From contig JBDTLH010000002.1 in NCBI GenBank assembly GCA_039934875.1, forward strand, positions 1-38,162: a stretch of DNA of 38,162 bases, read 5' to 3'. Shown here one piece after another: positions 1 to 6,002 of the stretch. Source of the stretch: JBDTLH01 sp039934875. GTDB taxonomy: Bacteria; Acidobacteriota; Terriglobia; Terriglobales; Acidobacteriaceae. A program made the translations under genes and the position numbers. The notes below the pieces were generated by a model. It saw only the letters and a program-made list of their open reading frames with translations. It was not told the origin of the DNA and made no database searches. Numbering within the stretch: the first letter of the stretch is position 1; each line of letters begins with the position of its first letter.

Positions 1-94
1 GCACTTCGTAACCTTCAGACTCAAGCACCGCCTGACCAATCGTACGGAGGCTGGGGTCGTCATCCACAAAAAGGATTCGGTAGCGGAATGGCAT
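1..94 (-). CDS. Response regulator, N-terminal fragment (runs off left edge)
   Basis: The reverse strand from the ATG at 92-94 reads MPFRYRILFVDDDPSLRTIG and continues in frame to the window edge. This is the first strand and acidic cluster of a CheY-like receiver: the DDD triad that binds Mg2+ follows a hydrophobic beta strand, as in the family. The phosphorylated Asp and any output domain lie outside the window, so the protein's role cannot be told. It is divergent from the degenerate receiver at 262-597. Two receiver genes side by side suggest remains of a two-component locus. Confidence 0.75.
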   Translation of the reverse strand, partial: MPFRYRILFVDDDPSLRTIGQAVLESEGYEV

Positions 95-261
95 GATGAC
101 AGTGTAGCCCGGGTATCTACTTAGAGAGCTAAGCATGCAAGATTCGACGCGGACTCTCCGAGTTTCGGAAATGTCTTTACCGGCGGGAAAATCTGGGGGG
201 CGACTCTTCTCATCTCGCTCTTCTGACCCAGGTTGTTGAACACAAGAAGCCGGAGGCACGA

Positions 262-597
262 GTGAAGTTCTGTTGTGATGGTCAATCCACGATCGCCTAC
301 TTGAGTTCCGTGTCCACGGATGTGAAATACCACACCAGCTGCTGCATTCTCGAACTTTCGTTACCCAATATGCACGGGGCTGAGCTGGTCGATCTTCTCC
401 GGGAACTCGAGGATCTGGAGCACCTCAAGTTTGTGGTTTTCTCAGGATCGATCGATTCACTGACAGAAGAACATGTGCGAATGTTGAACGGCTGTCGAAC
501 GGTGAAGAAACCGTCCTCCCTACTGGAGGTGCAGGAACAATTCTGGGAGATATTCAGCTCCTGCGAGGGGGCCAGCAGGCAACTTCGTCCAATCTGA
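262..597 (+). CDS. Degenerate receiver-domain protein, probably a 5'-broken pseudogene
   Basis: The 111 aa from the GTG at 262 align in outline with single-domain response regulators of the Rcp1 type: the helix after a DGQSTIAYL stretch, then ILELSLPNMHG, VVFSGS and VKKPSS. The usual phosphoacceptor Asp (LLDLNLP) is Glu here (ILELSLP), while the Ser of VFSGS and the Lys of VKKP are kept. The same frame is open upstream to 133 and reads ENLGGDSSHLALLTQVVEHK, which looks like the first strand and helix of a receiver, but it has no ATG, GTG or TTG start. An ATG at 135 starts MQDSTRTLRV in another frame. The original gene was probably 135-597 and has been frameshifted, perhaps near the G run at 194-200. 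A true protein would be phospho-insensitive. Confidence 0.5.
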   Translation: MKFCCDGQSTIAYLSSVSTDVKYHTSCCILELSLPNMHGAELVDLLRELEDLEHLKFVVFSGSIDSLTEEHVRMLNGCRTVKKPSSLLEVQEQFWEIFSSCEGASRQLRPI

Positions 598-916
598 TCA
601 GTTAAATACCAAAAGGGCTTGCCAGTCTGTCCGCTCTATGTCCCCCACTACGGAAGAGAAATAATAGTCGTGTTCATATGACACAACCTGCGGTCATGCC
701 CACTCAGTTTGCTGAGTCTAGATTCGGTCGAGGTCTCAGAAAGCTCGTTCCAATGTTCCCGCGAAGCATATCGATCCATCTGAAGCCTCGGATTCGTGAA
801 AATCGTACACGACGAAGCTCCCGTTCAGTCATTAGGATCGCACACTTCGTTGATCTCTCCATCGCCACAGTAGACACTTGGTACGAGCAGCGATGAAATC
901 AGGTTAAGCGGGTTAA
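598..916. other. Gene-free stretch
   Basis: No convincing gene. The open frame at 678-896 on the plus strand is rich in Arg and Ser and resembles no family I know. It might be a decayed 5' end of the oxidase pseudogene that follows, but I cannot align it. No repeat or RNA was recognised. Confidence 0.4.
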
Positions 917-1258
917 GGCCGAGGTATTCATCCTTTTGGTTTTCTGATGCCCTTTTCCTTGGATCAGGAGGGTCGACCCATCTTCTTAATCAGCACCACG
1001 GTGATGCACACCCAGAACCTAAAGGACGACTCGCGAGCCAGTCTCTTCATTGGACAGCTGACGCCGAGGACGATCCCCTTAGGACCGCCCGGGTCACTCT
1101 GGTTGGCCACACCATATTGGTTCCGCGGATTTCCGTTTCTTCCGGCTGCAGCCTGCCGACCTGTATTACGTCGGCGGGTTCGGCGTGACTGGGATTGATC
1201 GCGGCAGAGGACTGGAAACTGGCATCGCCGGACCCGCTAGACCGTCGTCACGGAGGTT
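917..1258 (+). pseudogene. Decayed HugZ/pyridoxamine 5'-phosphate oxidase-like gene
   Basis: Four pieces in successive frames together read like one FMN-binding split-barrel (PPOX/HugZ) protein. Piece 1 (about 917-1054) reads HPFGFLMPFSLDQEGRPIFL and then ISTTVMHTQNLKDDSRASLF. Piece 2 (1060-1130, another frame) reads DAEDDPLRTARVTLVGHTIL. Piece 3 (1152-1190, a third frame) reads PADLYYVGGFGVTG. Piece 4 (from 1189) reads LGLIAAEDWKLASPDPLDRR. In intact members these motifs are collinear in one frame: PFGS..PYALD, PIFLIST.A.HTQNL..D.RASL, D.LG.ARVTLVG, YYVGGFGVMGW and A...PDPL. At least three frameshifts are needed and the C-terminal NMDDH-type segment is missing, so this is a dead gene. Such proteins bind FMN or haem; no function remains here. 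Confidence 0.8.
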
Positions 1259-1453
1259 CGCGCAACGACTGCAACTGCGGATCAGTACGAAATAAAGACT
1301 TAGGAGACCAGCAGGTGCAGAATGCGTAACCGGCGGACATACGCGCTGCACATCCTGTGGGAAGCTCCTGTCGATCACCCATCACAAACAGTGTCGGCGC
1401 CTTCCTTCAACTGCAGAGGTGTGTATCATCCTAATCAGCATCGAGGAGCAATT

Positions 1454-2056
1454 ATGGACGAAGATACTAAGCCATGTCCGGTGTGCGGAGAGACCATCAA
1501 GGCCGTAGCAATCAAGTGCCGTTTCTGCAATACTGATCTGACGTCATTCGCCGCGACGAAAGAGTTCGAAACGGAAAAGGACCTGTTTACCGGCCACCCG
1601 GCTGTGATTTACAGTATCGGCCAGTTTGTGCCGTTCCTCGTTGCAGCCGTCGCCGCCGTTGCCCTCGGCTATTTTCGTGCGGAGATTGGCATCGACATCG
1701 GGTATGTGATCCTTGGCTTCGTCGTCGTGTGCAGCATCATCTGCCTGCGGTTTTACGTGAAAAGCAGGGGTAGACACTTCGAAATCACCACGCAGCGCAT
1801 CAAACTGGAAAGGGGCCTGCTCTCAAAGGTTCAGGAAAGCCTGGAACTGTTCCGCATTGACCACTTTGAGCTGAGCAAGCCATTGGGAATGCGGCTACTG
1901 GGGCAGGCATCCCTCAAGATCTTTTCCTCGGATGCAGAATTCGAGAATTTTTACATATACGGCGTACCCAACCTGGAAGCGCTCGCCGATACGCTGCGCA
2001 ACTGCCAGCTTCGCGAACGCACCCGGCGCGGTCTAGCGACATTTGTGAAGGCGTAG
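1454..2056 (+). CDS. Zinc-ribbon, two-helix membrane protein with PH-like (DUF304/YdbT) domain
   Basis: 200 aa from the ATG at 1454, chosen because GAGGAG lies a few bases upstream; the frame is open further upstream, but that part looks non-coding. Residues 1-30 form a small zinc ribbon with Cys pairs at 8/11 and 22/25. Two hydrophobic segments follow (about 52-73 and 79-102). The rest (about 105-175) has the pattern of bacterial PH domains of the DUF304/YdbT kind: F.ITTQRI..ERGLLS, then ..ELFRIDHFELSKPLGMRLLG, then ASLKIFSSD, then the closing helix NLEALADTLR. Such proteins sit in the inner membrane with the PH-like domain in the cytoplasm; the ligand is unknown. The gene is intact although both flanks are decayed. 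Domain calls are from pattern only. Confidence 0.75.
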   Translation: MDEDTKPCPVCGETIKAVAIKCRFCNTDLTSFAATKEFETEKDLFTGHPAVIYSIGQFVPFLVAAVAAVALGYFRAEIGIDIGYVILGFVVVCSIICLRFYVKSRGRHFEITTQRIKLERGLLSKVQESLELFRIDHFELSKPLGMRLLGQASLKIFSSDAEFENFYIYGVPNLEALADTLRNCQLRERTRRGLATFVKA

Positions 2057-2754
2057 ACAATGTCGACCGTCACACGATTGCCGCCACGGATCACTGCTTG
2101 CTGTTCCTCATTCTTAGCTGTGCTTCTGCTTCATCCTGCTCGCTCTTCTTTTTGGATTCAGCTTCTTCCGCGTCTTGTGGCCTCATCGTCATGTTCCTCT
2201 TCTTCGGCTCCGTCTTCTGATTTTGCTTCGGCGAGGATGGCTTCGACTGCGTGGTGATATTCTTGGTCACCGCTGCCGCTTACCTCCTCGCCCATGACGG
2301 CACGTTGGTGAAAGGGGCCGCCGACAGGACCATGATCAACCACGCCCCCGGAAGACCGGGATCACGCACAGGAAATCCGCCCCAGGCGCCTGAAACTCAA
2401 CATCCGCGTGGGCATCGAAATGTCTTGGGCGCACCACTCCATCGGACCTATACAGACACCCAATTCGCCCACCTGATCTGGTTCCCTGGGGCAATAGGTC
2501 AGTACTGCTGCAGTTGCGCCCGGCGACATCGTCGGCCACAGCGACGTAACGGTGGTTGGCAAAGACGATCCCGGATTGGAGCTCGAATGGAGCCGGTCGG
2601 GCGTCAGCTTCGCAAAATACGAACAGCGCAGCCGTGACCTCCTCCAACTGACGACAAGCGCGTTTCTCGTTACCGATTCTCCGCTTGCCCGAACCAAGCC
2701 ACGCGCTCCAGTCATGCCTATGGGCTTTCTAGGGATGAGGCTAGAGTGGCCGAC
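2057..2754. other. Decayed, unassignable stretch
   Basis: About 700 bp with no gene I can support. A hydrophobic plus-strand reading around 2090-2210 is interrupted by a stop. Around 2345-2450 one frame reads RPRRLKLNIRVGIE, and around 2500-2755 another frame is open (VAPGDIVGHSDVTVVGKDD and onward). These could be remnants of one or two dead genes, but I match them to no family. Open frames on the reverse strand look like GC-driven shadows. Confidence 0.4.
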
Positions 2755-4338
2755 TTAGCTGTCGGAGGTACTAGGACTTGCGGTGGATAATTGCGTGAGT
2801 CCTACGGGGCGAACAGTACGCGGCAACCAGGTTGGATACGCAAGGTCGGGCATAGGCTTGGCGACGAAAAAGCGACGGGCCTGGCGGGCCATAAAGCGGG
2901 CAGTGATCTTGGCCTTCATACGACGGGCGGAATCGGTGGAGATACCCGTGCCCGCGTACATCTGGCGGTATAGCTTGGAGAGCAACACGAAGCCAAGGCG
3001 GCCGCGGAGCGTAGGTGTGCACGCGGAGCGCTTCCAGACGTTGGTCCATGCATAGAAGCGGTCCCAGACGCGCTGGGTGCGTTCGCTGATTTCGGCCGAG
3101 TTCATGGAAGGATGGGGCGTGAACATCTTGGGGCGCACCGCGGTGGGAATGAGCCAGTAGCGCGTGATCGGCGTGCCATCGACCTCGAGGGCTTCGGAAT
3201 TGGCGGCCTGTTCTTTCTCCCAGCGGCCGAAGTCGACGGTACCCGGAAAAGGGGTCATCATGACGAACTGCGCGAAAGTCACGTCGGCTTTGAGAGCGAG
3301 TTCGACGGTGGCGTCGAAGGTCGAGGGCTTGTCGGTGGGTAGGCCGAAGATGAACGAGCCGAGGACGTGCAGGCCGTGTTTGCGGAACGTCTGGAGTTGT
3401 TCGATGAGGCGGTCACCGGAGTAGTTGAAATCCTTGAAGACCGCCTTGAGCCCCTCGGGGGTCACGGCTTCGATGCCTACGAGCGCTCCCTTGATGTTGG
3501 CGTTGCGCATGGCGTCGAGGAACTCGGGGTCTTCGGCGGATTCCATCGTGATCTGAGTGAAGAAGACCATGTCGCGCGGGAGCTTGGCCAGTTCGGCCAT
3601 GAGCGAGAAGCGTTCGGCGCGTGTGGCGAGCAGAGATTCGACCCGCTCGGAATTGTTCTGTTCGCGAGCGAGGCGAAGATCGGTGAGAGTGACGGGGTAG
3701 AAGTTGTCGTCGGCAAGCGCGATGAAGCGGAAACCGCGCTGGCGGAGGTCGATGATCTCGTCGATCACGCGTTCGAAGCTGCGTTGCCGAGGCTTCTGGC
3801 CGTCGGTACGCCAGACAGAGCAGAAAGAGCAATGCTTGGGACAGCCCCGGATGGTTTGCACGGACGCCCACATGTAGTGCTCCGGATTCATGAGGTCCCA
3901 TCGCGCGGCGAGGAACTGGTCGCCTTCGATCTTGCCGCCGTCGTAAATCCGTGCGGCGCGGCCGGCGGCGTGATCGGTGAGGAATTTTGCCCAGGCGAGG
4001 TCGCCGTCGCCTTTGACGACCACGTCAGCGGCACCGTGCTCGAACGGTTCGTCGGGAAAGAGCGTGGCGTGGATGCCGCCGTAGGCGACGGTGGCTCCGC
4101 GAGCGGCTGCGAGACGGCCGACATGGTAGCCGCGGAGCGCGTTGCCAGTATGGACGCTGATGCCGACTACGTCGCCGGGGTGAATGGTGAGCAAGTCAAG
4201 AGGCTCGATAGATTCGTCAACCAGAATCGGATCGCCGAACAAGCGGGGCGTGGCGGCGGCGAGGACGAAGAGCCAGCGCGGCGTGATGACGGCGGTTCCG
4301 AAGGAGTTGTCGGAGGGATTGATCAGATGGATGGACAT
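2755..4338 (-). CDS. B12-binding domain radical SAM protein
   Basis: 527 aa, full length for the cobalamin-type radical SAM class. Residues 1-125 have the Rossmann-like B12-binding fold pattern (VGISVHTGNALRGYHVGRLA, VAYGGIHATLFPDE, VVKGDGD); the DxHxxG cobalamin-ligand motif is not obvious. The radical SAM core starts at RGCPKHCSFC, with the three 4Fe-4S cysteines at about 166, 170 and 173, followed by ALADDNF, the GIEAVTPEG segment and SFIFGLPTD. The C-terminal 100 residues are basic. Family members carry out methylations or rearrangements on lipids, hopanoids and antibiotics; the substrate here cannot be read from the sequence. The gene stands alone between decayed DNA and the tRNA scar, and is the one clearly intact large gene of the accessory stretch. 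GGAG lies about 10 bases before the ATG. Confidence 0.85.
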   Translation of the reverse strand: MSIHLINPSDNSFGTAVITPRWLFVLAAATPRLFGDPILVDESIEPLDLLTIHPGDVVGISVHTGNALRGYHVGRLAAARGATVAYGGIHATLFPDEPFEHGAADVVVKGDGDLAWAKFLTDHAAGRAARIYDGGKIEGDQFLAARWDLMNPEHYMWASVQTIRGCPKHCSFCSVWRTDGQKPRQRSFERVIDEIIDLRQRGFRFIALADDNFYPVTLTDLRLAREQNNSERVESLLATRAERFSLMAELAKLPRDMVFFTQITMESAEDPEFLDAMRNANIKGALVGIEAVTPEGLKAVFKDFNYSGDRLIEQLQTFRKHGLHVLGSFIFGLPTDKPSTFDATVELALKADVTFAQFVMMTPFPGTVDFGRWEKEQAANSEALEVDGTPITRYWLIPTAVRPKMFTPHPSMNSAEISERTQRVWDRFYAWTNVWKRSACTPTLRGRLGFVLLSKLYRQMYAGTGISTDSARRMKAKITARFMARQARRFFVAKPMPDLAYPTWLPRTVRPVGLTQLSTASPSTSDS

Positions 4339-4725
4339 GCGTGCGATACTCCGTGCGTGTGAATCGGCAGGATAGTCCGCCGCGGAGCGATCTCCCGGAG
4401 TGATGAGTCGCGAATTGCGGTGGCCGCAGATCGTGCTAGCGCGACTGCGTGTCCAGCATACAGGAACAGAGAGAAGTATGTCCCCTATCGGACATCGGGT
4501 TGAACTCGTTTACATGGGGCGCGCCGTCATGCGGCCTTAATCGTCAAGCAATGACTCGCCAACATGGGGTCACTTGACGTCCGCCGATTTATCCCCCTGC
4601 GGTCGCCCTGCCCTTGTTTCCCGAGATCTCGGCTTCTTGAGGTTGCGCCTGGGTTGCGGATCCTTCCGGATTTCCCCGCATTCTTCCTCGCTAAGTCCTT
4701 TATTTTCTTTGCTTGCAATCTTCCC
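4339..4725. other. Intergenic; no gene recognised
   Basis: About 390 bp between the radical SAM start and the tRNA remnant. Short open frames on both strands show no family resemblance. The one on the minus strand that crosses the tRNA remnant reads GGAWTRTTNLRIM, a familiar false translation of antisense tRNA. No integrase or excisionase was found. Confidence 0.5.
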
Positions 4726-4777
4726 GGACGGTCTCATAATCCGTAGGTTCGTGGTTCGAGTCCACGCGCCGCCACCA
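4726..4777 (+). other. 3' half of a tRNA-Met (CAT) gene; probable att site scar
   Basis: The sequence contains an anticodon loop CTCATAA (4733-4739, anticodon CAT at 4735-4737), the 3' anticodon strand TCCGT (4740-4744), a variable loop, a complete T arm (CGTGG 4750-4754, loop TTCGAGT, CCACG 4762-4766), the 3' acceptor strand CGCCGCC (4767-4773), discriminator A and an encoded CCA (4775-4777). The 5' anticodon strand is ACGGT with one T-T mismatch. The 5' acceptor strand (it should be GGCGGCG) and the D arm are absent upstream. Integrating elements that use tRNA genes leave exactly such a 3' duplicate at the end distal to the restored tRNA; given the orientation, the element would lie to the left (below 4726). 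Confidence 0.8.
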
Positions 4778-4872
4778 ATACAATCAATCACTTGGGAGCA
4801 CTCCCGGTCAAGCTCGAAATCGCCAGTTGCTCCAGGGTCGCGGATGGTTGCAGGCTCTCTTCATCACTTTTA

Positions 4873-5418
4873 ATGCCGTCTGGCCCTGGCGCCATTCGCT
4901 TCAGCCTCGGACTCGGAGGCCAGTATGCGACCTGGGCGGGCACCGTCTTCGACCGCACCAAACCCATCGTCATCCTCGCCGAACCCGGACGCGAGAAGGA
5001 AGCTGCCCTGCGCCTGGGCCGCATCGGTTTCGATCACGTCGCAGGGTACATGCAGGGAGGCATGGAATCGCTTGCCGGCCGACCCGACCTGGTGTGGCCG
5101 ACGGAGCGTATCAGCGCCCCCATGGTGGCGGAGGAGCTGGCGAACGCCGCTCCGCCGCTATTGTTGGATGTTAGAAACCCGCGCGAATGGGCGGCCAAAC
5201 ACATCGTCGGCAGCGTGAACATCCCCCTCAACCACCTGCAAGAGCGCATCGCCGAAATTCCGCGCGGCTTCCGTCTCGCCGTCCACTGCGCGGGCGGCTA
5301 CCACTCGTCGATCGCCGCCAGCATCCTGCAGCAGTATGGGATCACGAACCTAACCGAGATGGCGGGCGGCATTGCCGCCTGGGAAGCCGCTAAACTGCCC
5401 GTCGTTTCGGAAGCATAG
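4873..5418 (+). pseudogene. Truncated MBL-fold/rhodanese protein, C-terminal rhodanese part only
   Basis: The reading frame corresponds to the last part of fused metallo-beta-lactamase/rhodanese proteins (persulfide dioxygenase or BigR-associated type). It begins inside the first, inactive rhodanese domain (SLGLGGQYATWAGTVFDRTK, AEPGREKEAALRLGRIGFDH) and includes the complete second one (LLLDVRNPREWAAKHIVGSV, VHCAGGYHSSIAAS). The N-terminal MBL domain of some 250 residues is missing. The active loop has the Cys, but His replaces the usual Arg (CAGGYHS rather than CAGGYRS). The ATG at 4873 is in frame and a TTG at 4792 is also possible; neither has a clear ribosome site. The gene begins right after the tRNA-Met scar, so its 5' end was probably lost by a rearrangement there. 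A small rhodanese could still be made, but I favour a remnant. Confidence 0.65.
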
Positions 5419-5488
5419 TCGCGGTTGGTCGGCAATACGGAGCTGAAGGTGATGCGTCTCCTTTCACAAAGGCTATTGCTTTAAGCTA

Positions 5489-5508
5489 ATGCAACCGGAT
5501 GGTTGCAT
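5489..5508. promoter_or_regulatory. Perfect palindrome, operator-like
   Basis: ATGCAACC (5489-5496), spacer GGAT, GGTTGCAT (5501-5508): an 8-bp perfect inverted repeat, 105 bp before the queD start. It could be an operator or a short hairpin of the leader. No T run follows, so it is not a terminator. Confidence 0.4.
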
Positions 5509-5519
5509 CCAGTGTCCTC

Positions 5520-5568
5520 AAAAACCGTTGAAAAACGATCGAACGGGAAGGTTTTTCATCGTTTTTTT
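5520..5568 (+). promoter_or_regulatory. Two crossing hairpins plus T run before queD (attenuator, riboswitch or terminator)
   Basis: Stem A pairs AAAAACC (5520-5526) with GGTTTTT (5550-5556). Stem B pairs AAAAACGAT (5531-5539) with ATCGTTTTT (5558-5566) and runs into a seven-T tract (5562-5568). The 5' arm of B lies inside the loop of A and its 3' arm outside, so the stems either form a pseudoknot or exclude each other, as in an attenuator. B with its T tract looks like an intrinsic terminator. It may simply end transcription from the rhodanese remnant. Confidence 0.45.
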
Positions 5569-5598
5569 GGCATTTTAGCCTTCATTTCGCGTCCCATC

Positions 5599-5604
5599 TA
5601 CAAT
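5599..5604 (+). promoter_or_regulatory. Possible -10 element of queD
   Basis: TACAAT at 5599-5604, nine bases before the queD ATG; the leader would be only two or three bases long. The -35 region is weak (TTAGCC near 5575). If this is the real promoter, the hairpins at 5520-5568 would not be in the queD transcript. Confidence 0.35.
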
Positions 5605-5613
5605 AGAAGTGCC

Positions 5614-5991
5614 ATGTACGAAGTCACCGTTGACGCCAGCTTCTCCTCCGGACACTATCTCCGCAACTACCGCGGCAAGTGCGAAAATCCTCACGGGCAC
5701 AACTACAAAGTGCGCGTCACCCTGCATGGCAAGGACCTCGATCGGGCCGGTTTACTGCTTGATTTCAAAGAACTTAAAGGCGTCATGCGCCCGGTCATCG
5801 AGTACCTCGACCATCAGATGATCAACGATCTCGAACCCTTCACCACCCTGAATCCCTCGGCGGAAAACCTTGCCAAATACTTCTACGACCAAACCAACAG
5901 ACAACTTCACGACATGACCGGGGGAAGAGTCACCGTCAAAGACGTTTTACTCTATGAAACCGACCTGACTACCGCCCGCTACTATGAGTGA
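5614..5991 (+). CDS. queD: 6-carboxytetrahydropterin synthase (6-pyruvoyl-tetrahydropterin synthase family)
   Basis: 125 aa, the usual family length. It converts 7,8-dihydroneopterin triphosphate to 6-carboxytetrahydropterin in the queuosine/7-deazaguanine pathway. The Zn-binding and catalytic signature is present: FSSGHYL near residue 10, then GKCENPHGHNYKV with the catalytic Cys and the two Zn histidines, then LDFKELK, the LDHQMIND segment (catalytic His) and the C-terminal LLYETDLTTARYY with the pterin-binding Glu. The start is the ATG at 5614; no ribosome site is seen, which fits the near-leaderless promoter proposed upstream. It converges with rnr with only 11 bp between the stop codons. 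No other queuosine gene is in the window. A pterin role other than queuosine cannot be excluded. Confidence 0.92.
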   Translation: MYEVTVDASFSSGHYLRNYRGKCENPHGHNYKVRVTLHGKDLDRAGLLLDFKELKGVMRPVIEYLDHQMINDLEPFTTLNPSAENLAKYFYDQTNRQLHDMTGGRVTVKDVLLYETDLTTARYYE

Positions 5992-6002
5992 ACGAGCAGT
6001 AA

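Noticed and set aside
3367..4362. Long open frame (331 codons) antisense to the radical SAM gene
   Set aside because: It lies fully opposite a convincing gene and its composition follows the third-position GC of that gene.
4570..4791. Reverse-strand open frame reading GGAWTRTTNLRIM
   Set aside because: This is the familiar false translation of a tRNA 3' end read antisense, and the frame beyond it has no family resemblance.
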